The notes beneath the pieces are model-generated. The model was not told where the DNA came from and did not search any database. It worked only from the letters and a program-made list of their open reading frames with translations. From the NCBI GenBank assembly GCA_965230215.1, contig CBDDKN010000001.1, positions 2,356,001 to 2,420,000 of the forward strand: a stretch of DNA of 64,000 bases, in the 5' to 3' direction. Source of the DNA: RFSX01 sp965230215. Its GTDB lineage: Bacteria > Bacteroidota > Bacteroidia > Chitinophagales > Saprospiraceae. The position numbers and the translations under genes were made by a program. Positions 1 to 8,004 of the stretch are shown one piece after another; position 1 is the stretch's first letter; each line of letters starts with the position of its first letter.

Positions 1-2
1 CA

Positions 3-65
3 GACCCTATTATAGCTACTTTCCTGTTCAATGTCTTCGTCTATTTGTTAACAAGATACCGCTAA
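3..65 (+). CDS. possible 3' end of a membrane protein gene (partial)
   Basis: Frame 3 is open from the window edge to a TAA at 63-65 and encodes about 20 residues with a strongly hydrophobic run ending in basic residues (LTRYR), like the C-terminus of a membrane protein. The symmetric terminator at 92-121 lies just behind it and could serve it. The fragment is too short to identify and could be chance. Confidence 0.3.
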   Translation, partial: DPIIATFLFNVFVYLLTRYR

Positions 66-91
66 TAAACATCAAGCCAATCATTGTGTTT

Positions 92-121
92 AAAAAAAAA
101 GCCCGGATCAATGATCCGGGC
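92..121 (-). terminator. intrinsic terminator of rpsA
   Basis: The arms GCCCGGATCA and TGATCCGGGC (101-110 and 112-121) form a near-perfect hairpin. On the minus strand it is followed by nine T residues. It lies 25 bp after the rpsA stop codon. The other strand also has a short T run after the stem, so it may work in both directions. Confidence 0.9.
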
Positions 122-145
122 TTTTGTATTTCTAGGAAAAAGAAA

Positions 146-2431
146 TTACTTCTTTCCTCCGTTCAATTCGTCCTGTAAAGCTTTAAGCTTATCCCAGTCA
201 CCTGAAGCAGCAATACCTGCTTGCTGTGGCCAAGTTGTCGGATCGTGCATTTTGTAACGCGGTCCTGCATTTTCAAGAATCTCCTTCAGTGCATCTACAC
301 TGCTATCAGCCAATTCCTGGAATGTATTAATACCCGCATTATTCAAATGCTCAGCAATCTTAGGACCGATGCCTTCGATTTTTTTCAAATCATCAGTTGC
401 GTCTTTGTCCTTCTTCGCTGGCTTTGCAGCTTCTGCAGCCGGCGCTTCAGCTTTAGCTTCTTCCTTTTTCTCAGCTTTCTTAGTTTCCTTCTTCGCTGGA
501 GCAGGCTCGGTAAAAGCTTCCTTCAACTCAGAGAATACACCAAGATCACCTAGAGTAGTTGCTTCAACTTTAGAGTTTGTCTTCTTGACATGATCACGCG
601 TTTGCTTTCTTTGCTTCTGCGCCTCTTTTCTAACTTCACCTTCAGCTTCACGCTTGATGTCATCTAGATATCTAAGATGAGAAACAATGATACGCTTGTC
701 GTCTCTGTTGAACTCAATAACTTTTACAGTTATGCTCTCATCAACCTCTGCAGCGTTTCCATCTTCTTTCTTGATATGCTTGATCGGTGCAAATGCTTCA
801 AGTCCATAAGGCAATTGTACGATAGCTCCTCTGTCTTCTTTCTTAACAATAGTTGCTTCGTGGTAAGATCCAACAGGGAATACGTTTTCGAATGTATCCC
901 AAGGGTTCTCCTCTAACTGCTTATGTCCAAGAGACAGTTTTCTACTCTCGATATCTACTTCAAGGATTACAACCTCGATATCATCACCTACTTTTGTAAA
1001 CTCAGATGGGTGAGAATATCTCTTCGTCCAAGATAGATCAGAGATGTGAACCATACCTCCAACACCTTCACGCAGTTCAACAAACACACCATATGGCGTA
1101 AGGTTTTTAACCTGACCTGTGTGCTTAGACTCAACTGGGAACTCTTCAGAAATCTTAGCCCAAGGATCATCAAGCAATTGCTTGATACTCAAAGACATCT
1201 TTCTTTCCTCTCTGTCAATCGTTACAACTTTAGATTCGAACTCCTGACCTAGGAAGAAGAATTCTCTGGCATTGACCGGTTGATTGCTCCAAGAAACCTC
1301 GGAAACGTGAATCAATCCTTCAACACCTGGAATGATCTCAAGGAATGCACCGTAATCTTCGATGTTAACGATTTTACCTTTTACAGTAGAACCTTCAACA
1401 ACTTCCTCTCCAAGTACTTCCCATGGATGCGGCTGTAATTGCTTAAGACCTAATGAAATTCGTTTTTTGTCCTCATCGAAGTCAAGAACAACAACATTCA
1501 ATTTCTGGTTAAGCTCCAATACTTCATTCGGGTGATTGATTCTACCCCAAGAAATATCAGTGATATACAATAGACCATCGACACCTCCAAGATCCATGAA
1601 AGCTCCGAAGTCTGTAATGTTTTTAACAAGACCTTCAAGTACCTGTCCTTTTTCAAGACCGGCAATGATAGATTCTCTTTGGTCAGCAAGATCACTTTCA
1701 ATAAGTGCTTTGTGAGATACAACAGCATTCTTGATTACCTCGTTGATCTTGACAACTTTAAATTCCATTGTTTTACCAACATATGAATCGTAATCAATGA
1801 TAGGCTTGATATCGATTTGTGATCCTGGAAGGAATGTTTCAAGACCTCCAACATCAGCGATCAAACCACCTTTTGTTTTACTTACAACGGTTCCTTTGAT
1901 GATGGTACCGTTTTCATATGAATCAACAATATTATCCCAAGCTTTGATTAGCTTGGCCTTTCTTCTTGATAGTTGAAGTTGACCTCTATCATCTTCTTTC
2001 GCCTCGATATATACCTCGACAGTGTCCCCAACTTTAAGGTCTGGGTTGTCTCTAAATTCAGTCAATGGAACCAAACCATCAGACTTGTAACTGATATCAA
2101 GCAATACACTACCATCGTTTATTGAGGATACTGTACCTGTTACCAATTCAAATTCAGAGATACTGTTAAGAGACTTTTCGTAATCCTTAAGGTAATTCTT
2201 AATCTCATCGTCGCTGTAGTTCAGCTCGTGCTTATTACCAATAGACCAGTCAAAATCATCGTGAGGCGTGTTGGCTAGACGAGAGTTTTCGTCCTCCATT
2301 TCAATGTCAACTTTTTCAGGTGAGTGATCATCATCGTTTTGATCTTTTGGATCTTCAGTGTTTTGATCTTCAACAGGAGTGTTGACTTCTTCTTTAGTTT
2401 CTTCTACTTCAAGATTCTTATCGTCAGACAT
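146..2431 (-). CDS. rpsA: 30S ribosomal protein S1 with C-terminal helix-hairpin-helix extension
   Basis: S1 binds mRNA on the 30S subunit and promotes initiation. Six S1/OB repeats can be read at about residues 97-160, 175-243, 263-330, 350-418, 437-505 and 520-590; the middle ones have the typical DFGAFMDL-type strands and the DISW/EVSW/DLSW ends. An acidic segment (1-60) precedes them. After a Lys/Ala/Glu-rich linker there is an unusual module at 680-759 with the helix-hairpin-helix motif IEGIGPKIA and a YKMHDPTTW segment. S6 in this window has the same module (see 5116-5778). The gene is monocistronic, with a TATCTTTG -7 element upstream and a strong terminator downstream. Total length is 761 residues, longer than a typical S1. 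Confidence 0.95.
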   Translation of the reverse strand: MSDDKNLEVEETKEEVNTPVEDQNTEDPKDQNDDDHSPEKVDIEMEDENSRLANTPHDDFDWSIGNKHELNYSDDEIKNYLKDYEKSLNSISEFELVTGTVSSINDGSVLLDISYKSDGLVPLTEFRDNPDLKVGDTVEVYIEAKEDDRGQLQLSRRKAKLIKAWDNIVDSYENGTIIKGTVVSKTKGGLIADVGGLETFLPGSQIDIKPIIDYDSYVGKTMEFKVVKINEVIKNAVVSHKALIESDLADQRESIIAGLEKGQVLEGLVKNITDFGAFMDLGGVDGLLYITDISWGRINHPNEVLELNQKLNVVVLDFDEDKKRISLGLKQLQPHPWEVLGEEVVEGSTVKGKIVNIEDYGAFLEIIPGVEGLIHVSEVSWSNQPVNAREFFFLGQEFESKVVTIDREERKMSLSIKQLLDDPWAKISEEFPVESKHTGQVKNLTPYGVFVELREGVGGMVHISDLSWTKRYSHPSEFTKVGDDIEVVILEVDIESRKLSLGHKQLEENPWDTFENVFPVGSYHEATIVKKEDRGAIVQLPYGLEAFAPIKHIKKEDGNAAEVDESITVKVIEFNRDDKRIIVSHLRYLDDIKREAEGEVRKEAQKQRKQTRDHVKKTNSKVEATTLGDLGVFSELKEAFTEPAPAKKETKKAEKKEEAKAEAPAAEAAKPAKKDKDATDDLKKIEGIGPKIAEHLNNAGINTFQELADSSVDALKEILENAGPRYKMHDPTTWPQQAGIAASGDWDKLKALQDELNGGKK

Positions 2432-2492
2432 GTGAATCAGGTTTGTATGCTCTGCCCTATGGCAAAACAGGGGTTAAAAATTAAATGGAGCG

Positions 2493-2500
2493 CAAAGATA
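2493..2500 (-). promoter_or_regulatory. Bacteroidota-type -7 element for rpsA
   Basis: The minus strand reads TATCTTTG, an exact match to the TAnnTTTG -7 consensus of the Bacteroidota primary sigma factor. It implies a leader of about 55 nt before the rpsA ATG. I see no clear TTTG -33 element at the usual distance. Confidence 0.6.
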
Positions 2501-2698
2501 TAATAAATATCATTCGAAAAAAGGCCTGAACACACAATTGACAATATTTTTTACAGTAGCTTAAATCTTTGAAATTCAACAGATTAATAGCTTCCTTAAT
2601 ATATTCACCAAATATATTTCAAGGCGACTTGCAGAAGCTTTTGTAAAATGATATTTATGAAAAATTGTATTTTTCCAATTCACAAAAATTCTTGATAG

Positions 2699-4363
2699 AT
2701 GACATCTCTTAAACCTTGGCTTGACAATTATCCAAGCGGCATACCCGCCAACATAGATCCAGACAAGTATAGCACGATTCTGGAGTATGTCGATGAAACA
2801 TGTTCGAAGTTTAAAAACAAGCCTGCCTTTGCATTCATGGGTAAAGAAATGACCTATGGAGATCTCGACAGGATGAGCACTCAATTCGGCGCCTATTTAC
2901 AAAGTCGCGGACTGAATCCAGGAGATAAGTTTGCCATCATGCTTCCCAATCTTCCTCAGTACCCAATTGCCATTTTTGGTGCACTCAAAGCGGGACTCGT
3001 TGTGGTCAATACCAATCCATTATATACGCCCCGAGAAATGGAGCATCAGTTCGTTGATAGTGAAGCCAAAGGAATTCTCATCCTTGAAAACTTTGCATCT
3101 AAACTGGAAAGCATCAAAGGCAGCACATCTTTGAATGTGGTTCTAACCACTTCGATTGGCGACATGCTTGGTGGCGTGAAAGGTCCTCTGGTCAATTTTG
3201 CAGTGAAACATGTTAAGCGCATGGTTCCAAAGTACAATCTTGATAATGCCGTAAACTTCAAAGAAGCCCTCAAGCAAGGCAAGAAATTCAAAATAAATCA
3301 AGCTTTTGAAAATGGCCCTGATGATGTGGTTGCGCTTCAGTATACCGGAGGAACTACAGGCGTCAGTAAGGGTGCCATGTTGACCAACAGAAACCTTGTG
3401 GCCAACATGATGCAGATCAAGACATTTATTACGCCTTATGTTCAGGACCCTGACAACCAGATTATATTGGCGCCACTACCGATGTACCACATCTTTGCCT
3501 TTACGGTGAATTGCCTTGCAGCAATGGATCTTGGAGCCCTCAGTATTCTTGTTGTCAATCCAAAGGAATTGAATACGGTGATCAAGGAATTTGACAGATA
3601 TAAGATAACTGGCATGACTGGGGTCAATACATTATATAATGCACTGCTGAACAATGAGGATTTCAGAAAAGCAGATTGGAGTCACCTACAGTTTATTGCT
3701 GCCGGTGGAACTGCACTACAAAAAAGTGTGGCAATCAAATGGCAGGAACTGACTGGCAAGGAGATCTCTGAAGGATATGGAATGACAGAAGCCTCTCCAG
3801 TGGTTTCGTCCAACCCAAAAGGAGCTATGCGACTGGGAACAGTTGGTGTGCCTGTGCCTTCAACCGAGGTAAGGATTATTGATGAAAATGGCGGCGTGCT
3901 GCCTATCGGTGAAGTTGGAGAAATTCAGGTTCGTGGACCACAGGTTATGAAAGGCTATTATAAAAAACCGGACGAGACTGCCAAAACGATCACTTCGGAT
4001 GGTTGGCTGAATACAGGAGACATTGGCCAACTAAGTGAGGATGGTTATCTATCAATCGTTGATAGAAAGAAGGACATGATAATAGTATCAGGATTCAATG
4101 TGTATCCTAATGAAATTGAAGACGTCGTCAGCTTGCACAGCAAAGTACTTGAATGCGCTGCTATTGGCATACCAAGTGAAAAATCAGGGGAATGCGTCAA
4201 GGTCTTTGTCGTCAAGAAAGACAAATCACTCAAAGAGGATGAACTCATACAACACTGTCGAGAAAACCTGACAGGCTATAAGGTTCCAAAAGAAGTGGAA
4301 TTCAGAGACGAACTCCCCAAAACCAATGTGGGTAAAATACTTAGAAGAGCACTCAAAGAATAA
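2699..4363 (+). CDS. fadD: long-chain fatty acid--CoA ligase (AMP-forming)
   Basis: This ANL-superfamily acyl-CoA synthetase activates fatty acids with ATP and CoA through an acyl-adenylate. The 554-residue length is normal for FadD. The ATP/AMP loop YTGGTTGVSKGAM is near residue 215, YGMTE near 360, the TGD motif near 439, and the fatty-acyl signature region DRKKDMIIVSGFNVYP near 455. The C-terminal PKTNVGKILRR holds the catalytic lysine. There is no signal peptide, so it is cytosolic or peripheral. The gene stands alone, divergent from rpsA, and its stop codon sits in a perfect palindrome shared with the convergent rplI. Substrate length cannot be read from sequence; 'long-chain' is by family resemblance. 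Confidence 0.9.
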   Translation: MTSLKPWLDNYPSGIPANIDPDKYSTILEYVDETCSKFKNKPAFAFMGKEMTYGDLDRMSTQFGAYLQSRGLNPGDKFAIMLPNLPQYPIAIFGALKAGLVVVNTNPLYTPREMEHQFVDSEAKGILILENFASKLESIKGSTSLNVVLTTSIGDMLGGVKGPLVNFAVKHVKRMVPKYNLDNAVNFKEALKQGKKFKINQAFENGPDDVVALQYTGGTTGVSKGAMLTNRNLVANMMQIKTFITPYVQDPDNQIILAPLPMYHIFAFTVNCLAAMDLGALSILVVNPKELNTVIKEFDRYKITGMTGVNTLYNALLNNEDFRKADWSHLQFIAAGGTALQKSVAIKWQELTGKEISEGYGMTEASPVVSSNPKGAMRLGTVGVPVPSTEVRIIDENGGVLPIGEVGEIQVRGPQVMKGYYKKPDETAKTITSDGWLNTGDIGQLSEDGYLSIVDRKKDMIIVSGFNVYPNEIEDVVSLHSKVLECAAIGIPSEKSGECVKVFVVKKDKSLKEDELIQHCRENLTGYKVPKEVEFRDELPKTNVGKILRRALKE

Positions 4364-4382
4364 GCCTAAGGCTTATTCTTTG
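4354..4382. terminator. shared bidirectional hairpin at the fadD/rplI convergent stops
   Basis: Perfect inverted repeat with 13-bp arms around a 3-nt centre. It contains the fadD TAA (4361-4363) and the rplI stop (4373-4375). Each arm codes the last residues of one protein, so both proteins end in KE. T runs are short, so terminator strength is uncertain. Confidence 0.6.
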
Positions 4383-4819
4383 ATTAACTCGATTGTAATT
4401 TCTTGAGAAACTTCTTCGTGGAAGTTAACCTTTACAGGATAGCTGCCAATTTCATTTGGCTCCTCGAGGATCTCGATTTTCTTTCTTTCCAAATCGATCT
4501 CATACTTCTCCTTAAGCGCACTTGCTATCTGTACGTTGGTCACCTTACCGAAGATCTTACCACTTGTACCAGCTTTTACACCAATCTGAATAGTTTGGCC
4601 TTTGATTTTTTCAGCCAACTCCTTGTACTCATCGATTCTCGCATTCTCTTTAGCTCTCTCTTCTTCGATAAGTTTCTCCAGCTTCTTCTTGTTTGATGCA
4701 TTTGCTATAACAGCAAAGCCTTGTGGAATAAGATAGTTTCTTCCATAACCGGGCTTGACAGAAACGATGTCATGCTTATCACCCAGTGTGTCTATATTTT
4801 GTAATAATATAATTTCCAT
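4373..4819 (-). CDS. rplI: 50S ribosomal protein L9
   Basis: L9 binds 23S rRNA near the L1 stalk base and helps maintain reading frame. The product is about 148 residues, the usual length. It begins MEIILLQNIDTLGDKHDIV and has the characteristic VKPGYGRNYLIPQGFA segment, then the long connecting helix (KKKLEKLIEEERAKENARIDE) and a C-terminal domain with GKIFGKVT. I chose the ATG at 4819; a TTG two codons upstream is possible but the conserved start MEIIL favours the ATG. It is the last gene of rpsF-rpsR-rplI, 17 bp after rpsR. Confidence 0.95.
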   Translation of the reverse strand: MEIILLQNIDTLGDKHDIVSVKPGYGRNYLIPQGFAVIANASNKKKLEKLIEEERAKENARIDEYKELAEKIKGQTIQIGVKAGTSGKIFGKVTNVQIASALKEKYEIDLERKKIEILEEPNEIGSYPVKVNFHEEVSQEITIELIKE

Positions 4820-4836
4820 GATCAATTGACAATTTC

Positions 4837-5103
4837 TTATTTGAGCAAATCAGTTACGTAAGGCATTAAAGCAAGGTGTCTTGCTCTTTTAACAGCTACA
4901 GCTACTTTCTTCTGATACTTCAGTGAGTTACCAGTAATTCTTCTAGGTAGCAGTTTACCTTGTTCGTTTACAAATTGAAGTAAAAAGTCAGGATCTTTGT
5001 AGTCGATGTGACGGATACCAAACTTTTTGAATCGACAGTACTTCTTTTTGTCCTTTCCAATATTTGGATTGCTAAGAAATTTAATATCATCTCTAGATGC
5101 CAT
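4837..5103 (-). CDS. rpsR: 30S ribosomal protein S18
   Basis: S18 pairs with S6 on the 30S platform. The 88-residue product contains the family signatures KKYCRFKKFGIRHIDYKD, then the LLPRRITG segment and AVKRARHLALMPYV at the C-terminus. It lies 12 bp after rpsF and before rplI, the conserved gene order of this operon. No ssb or priB gene is inserted, as in other Bacteroidota. Start is the ATG at 5103. Confidence 0.96.
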   Translation of the reverse strand: MASRDDIKFLSNPNIGKDKKKYCRFKKFGIRHIDYKDPDFLLQFVNEQGKLLPRRITGNSLKYQKKVAVAVKRARHLALMPYVTDLLK

Positions 5104-5115
5104 AATGCTATATTT

Positions 5116-5778
5116 TTATTCCTCCTCTTGAGAAGAAGGATCGATTCCACTAATAAGTTTTTCTTTCAGTTCGTTAAGTTCAGCCCATTTGCCATCTGCT
5201 GCAAGTTGTGCCTGCTGAGCCCAAGTACTTGGATCATGCATAGCGTAAGCAGAACCACCTTTCTCAAGGATTGACTTCACGTCTTCGATAGACGCTGCAG
5301 CTACTTGGCTGTAAGATTTCAAACCTCCTACAACGAGCAAGTTCGCAATCTTAGGACCGATACCTTCGATAAGCGTAAGGTCATCCTTTACAACAAAGTT
5401 CTCTTTCTGCTCTGTTTTGGAATCTGACTTACCATTTGATTTCTTACCGATTCGACCGTTGCGTTTGTCATCGTTATACTTAACGCCATATCTGTCAAGC
5501 TTAACTGTAAGGAATCTCATAATGCGCTCGTCTCTTCTCAAAGCCAATTCAAGCTTGTTGATGATCGAACCATTTTCTGTCTGAAATTCAATGCACTTAT
5601 AAACCCCTGAATTTCTTCTGTTGATTGGATATGCAAGTTGCTTTAGACCCATCTCATCGATGTGTACAATATTGCAACCTTCATTTTGCAAAAGCTTCTC
5701 ATAAGCCTTGCCTGCCGTTTTGATTTCATCACCTGGCAGTACGGGGTCGATGATGAAAGTAATTTCGTACTGTTTCAT
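5116..5778 (-). CDS. rpsF: 30S ribosomal protein S6 with C-terminal helix-hairpin-helix extension
   Basis: Residues 1-100 are an ordinary S6 (MKQYEITFIIDP start, LKQLAYPINRRNSGVY, LRRDERIMRFLTVK). S6 normally has about 95-135 residues; here it has 220. A basic, Ser/Lys/Asn-rich linker (101-130) leads to an extra domain (131-212) with IEGIGPKIA and YAMHDPSTW motifs, the same domain that ends S1 in this window. It is the first gene of rpsF-rpsR-rplI with a good promoter upstream. The extra module's role is unknown; HhH folds usually bind nucleic acid without sequence specificity, so rRNA binding or ribosome docking is an inference. Confidence 0.95.
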   Translation of the reverse strand: MKQYEITFIIDPVLPGDEIKTAGKAYEKLLQNEGCNIVHIDEMGLKQLAYPINRRNSGVYKCIEFQTENGSIINKLELALRRDERIMRFLTVKLDRYGVKYNDDKRNGRIGKKSNGKSDSKTEQKENFVVKDDLTLIEGIGPKIANLLVVGGLKSYSQVAAASIEDVKSILEKGGSAYAMHDPSTWAQQAQLAADGKWAELNELKEKLISGIDPSSQEEE

Positions 5779-5817
5779 TAATAATGTTTGTTAAATAATA
5801 CGATTTAAAAAGGGGTG

Positions 5818-5848
5818 CAAATATATATTTAAATTTTCATCTGCGCAA
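5818..5848 (-). promoter_or_regulatory. promoter of rpsF-rpsR-rplI
   Basis: The minus strand shows TTG (5848-5846), 20 nt, then TATATTTG (5825-5818). Both elements and the spacing fit the Bacteroidota -33/-7 promoter. Transcription would start near 5811, giving a leader of about 30 nt before rpsF. Confidence 0.75.
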
Positions 5849-5950
5849 TGCCTTGTTTAAAGCTGATTATGAAGCAAATACGCAAGCGATTGAGGCGGTT
5901 AAGAAGACATTAAATATTAGGCTAATATTTCAGCTTATAATTCTTAGACG

Positions 5951-5958
5951 TACATTTG
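5951..5958 (+). promoter_or_regulatory. Bacteroidota-type -7 element for the DUF4920 gene
   Basis: TACATTTG matches the TAnnTTTG consensus exactly, 30 bp before the ATG at 5988. No clear -33 element was found. Confidence 0.55.
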
Positions 5959-5987
5959 CATTTTATTAATTATTGAAATTCTACAAA

Positions 5988-6464
5988 ATGAAAATTTACA
6001 ATATCATATTGATGTTTGCCTTGGTAGCGGTAATCGCTTGTAAAGAGAAACAAGCTCCGGCTACTCCTGGTCAACAGTATGGTGCAGAAATTACTGCAGA
6101 TGATGCCATCAGCTTTGATGCACTTATTGCTGAAGTTGCCACAAAAGACTCTGTCGTAACCAAAGTAAGAGCTACCGTTGAGTCTGTTTGTCAAACAAAA
6201 GGTTGCTGGATGAACCTTGTTTCTGCGGAGGGTCAAACCGATCCATCTCTGTTTGTCAAGTTCAAAGATTATGGATTCTTTGTTCCAAAAGACATATCAG
6301 GTAAGGAAGTAATCATAAGCGGTGTTGCTTACAGAGAAGTAACAACAGTTGATGAATTGAGACACTATGCTGAAGATGAAGGCAAATCAGAAGAAGAAAT
6401 AATGAAGATCACCGAAGCTGTTGAAGAACTGAAGTTCATGGCAGATGGTGTAATCGTTCTCTAA
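5988..6464 (+). CDS. DUF4920 lipoprotein
   Basis: The product has an N-terminal lipoprotein signal (hydrophobic run, then VIAC lipobox at about residue 17) and would be lipid-anchored in the cell envelope. The rest matches what I know of DUF4920: YGAEITADDAIS at the mature N-terminus, VESVCQTKGCWMNL with two conserved cysteines, FVKFKDYGFFVPKD, and DELRHYAEDEGKSEEEI near the end. The fold is thought to be OB-like; function is not established. I prefer the ATG at 5988 over a TTG five codons upstream because it gives a standard signal peptide. It converges on the frameshifted gene at 6468 with 3 bp between stops. Confidence 0.85.
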   Translation: MKIYNIILMFALVAVIACKEKQAPATPGQQYGAEITADDAISFDALIAEVATKDSVVTKVRATVESVCQTKGCWMNLVSAEGQTDPSLFVKFKDYGFFVPKDISGKEVIISGVAYREVTTVDELRHYAEDEGKSEEEIMKITEAVEELKFMADGVIVL

Positions 6465-6467
6465 GAA

Positions 6468-7567
6468 CTAATCGCATTTGAGCTGGTCTATCATGTAGGC
6501 AATATCTACATTCTCCTGGATCAGCTCAATTGCTTTCGCAATTTTCCAAGGCGTACGCCTGTTTATTTTTACCTCTAACTTACTTATCTGAATAACCACA
6601 CCGTAAGTGTCCAACTCTGTCCGGACAACAGGCAAGTTATGTTCATCAATATAAGCCATCGTAGTTGGTGATATTTCTACATCGCCGGTAACAACAATAC
6701 CACTCAAAGGAGATTCCTCATCATCGTCAGATGAGAGATCAATAACGGTTTGTATGGATTCATCCAAAACTCTTGAGCTTACAACGAGTAGGTTATCTTT
6801 AGACTTAAGCAGCTTATCTTTTTCAATACGTGATCCAGCAAGAATATTGGCACTTTGCTGAATCCTTTCTCTTTGTAATGCTCAAATTGTCCCCCAATGG
6901 ATTTGGAAATTGTCCAGATCAGAGGGTATGCCAGCATGTTATCATAAGGCACAACACCCAGTAGCTTAAGATCATTAGCCTTTAGCCATTTGCCTACATA
7001 TTTTTTAACCGCTTCCTTCTTCTCAGGTATTACCTTATTAATGATGACCCCCAGAATCGGAACTTGCTGTTCTCTGAAGAGGGCAAGAGACATATTCAAC
7101 TTATCAATAGTACTGCCAATACCTCCTTCAACAATCATCACAACATGGGCATCAAGCATTTTGGCTACATGGGCATTGGAAACATCTGCCACACTTCCTA
7201 CGCCAGGGTGTCCTGTACCTTCAAAAATGATTCCTTCATGTCTTGATTGCAGTTCGGTTTTGGCATGCATGATCATTTTCTCAAGATCAAAAGCGGCAGG
7301 ATTATCAAGATACATAGAAGTCGAACCATGACCTAGAATGACGGGGCTATGTGCTTCAGGTGAAATATCCAACTTGAGCAGATCTGCAAAAAGAACCGCA
7401 TCCTTGTCTACCACACTATTTTTTATCTCTACATGTTTCTGACCAACAGGCTTACAATATCCCGTATCGATTCCAGCCTTTTTGAAACTGGCAGCTATAC
7501 CCAGCGTGGATGTCGTTTTACCAACATGCTGACTGGTGGCCGCGACATATAAGTTCTTTAGTTTCAT
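6468..7567 (-). pseudogene. BioD-like P-loop/DRTGG phosphotransacetylase-family protein, split by a -1 frameshift
   Basis: Two reading frames together make one protein of about 355 residues. The first (7567 to 6779) begins MKLKNLYVAATSQHVGKTT, a P-loop like dethiobiotin synthetase, and continues through VPYDNMLAYPLIWT. The second frame (to 6468) carries the DRTGG-like half ending in KINRRTPWKIAKAIEL. Near 6855-6880 the first frame drifts into an unrelated tail, while the second already reads ERIQQSANILAGSRIEKD, the expected continuation. One missing base would explain it. This could be a real mutation or an assembly error; no clear slippery heptamer for programmed frameshifting is visible. 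In Bacteroidota such proteins are annotated as phosphotransacetylase-family ATPases of unclear function. Confidence 0.75.
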
Positions 7568-7641
7568 ATCCTCAGTTTTTGATCAAATGCCATTGAAGAT
7601 AAAAAGAATTAGTTTTAAGAATGTAGAGATGAAAACCAAAT

Positions 7642-7670
7642 AAAAAAGCTCCGACCATATAGTCAGAGCT
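7642..7670 (-). terminator. intrinsic terminator of the tRNA-like RNA gene
   Basis: On the minus strand AGCTCTGAC and GTCGGAGCT form a 9-bp stem with one G-U pair around a 6-nt loop, then TTTTTT. It begins seven bases after the 3' end of the RNA at 7677, which supports this being a separate transcription unit. Confidence 0.85.
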
Positions 7671-7676
7671 TTTTAG

Positions 7677-7817
7677 CTGTGAGAGAAGGATTCGAACCTT
7701 CACGAGGAACTTAGCCATGGAACAAAAATCTTTTGTGGTCAACCCTATTCCACGTTTATCGTTTTAATCCTCACCCCCGAGACAGGGGGGCATGTCTGCC
7801 TGTTTCATCACCTCACA
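7677..7817 (-). ncRNA. tRNA-like RNA with anticodon GUC and a variable region of about 70 nt
   Basis: The 141-nt RNA folds as a cloverleaf. Acceptor strands TGTGAGG/TCTCACA (one G-U) are followed by discriminator G. The D arm is ATG, an 11-nt loop with GG, and CAT. The anticodon arm is CCCCC, loop CTGTCTC, GGGGG, placing GTC at 34-36. The T arm is GAAGG, TTCGAAT, CCTTC. A normal class II variable arm has some 10-20 nt; here it is about 70 nt, closed by GAGGA/TCCTC with internal hairpins (ACAAAA/TTTTGT). GUC, C38 and G73 fit aspartate identity, but U37 is unusual and the D arm looks more like tRNA-Leu. CCA is not encoded. It may be a divergent tRNA, a tRNA mimic or a decayed copy. Confidence 0.6.
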
Positions 7818-7837
7818 GTATCATGTGTTTCTGTTTG

Positions 7838-7870
7838 TAAATATATGAACAATTATCTTTTTTATGCAAA
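7838..7870 (-). promoter_or_regulatory. promoter of the tRNA-like RNA gene
   Basis: The minus strand has TTTG (7870-7867), 21 nt, then TATATTTA (7845-7838), one base off the -7 consensus. Transcription would start around 7831, some 14 nt before the folded RNA. Confidence 0.5.
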
Positions 7871-8004
7871 TATTTCTAACAAAATGACCTAATTATTAGT
7901 AATTATCTATATTATATTACATAATGTTATAATTATTCTAATGTATTTTATAATAAACTTATGATTAATTGATAAAATCTATGCCACAACAGCTTTAGAC
8001 TAAA
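7871..8004. other. A+T-rich spacer before the GH113 gene
   Basis: Very A+T-rich DNA between the tRNA-like RNA promoter and the glycosidase start. I see no coding potential, no clear TAnnTTTG element on the plus strand and no repeat here. Confidence 0.5.

Noticed and set aside
6840..6900. Programmed -1 frameshift site in the BioD-like gene
   Set aside because: The shift direction fits, but I could find no X-XXY-YYZ slippery heptamer or strong downstream stem. A one-base deletion or sequence error is more likely.
7646..7720. ATG reading frame beginning in the variable arm of the tRNA-like RNA
   Set aside because: The frame runs through the T arm and terminator and into low-complexity sequence. 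I considered a tmRNA-like tag, but the length, missing resume structure and cloverleaf do not fit tmRNA.
7677..7817. Selenocysteine tRNA or group I intron-containing tRNA
   Set aside because: The anticodon is not TCA and the acceptor stem is 7 bp, against tRNA-Sec. The extra sequence is in the variable region and too short for a group I intron.
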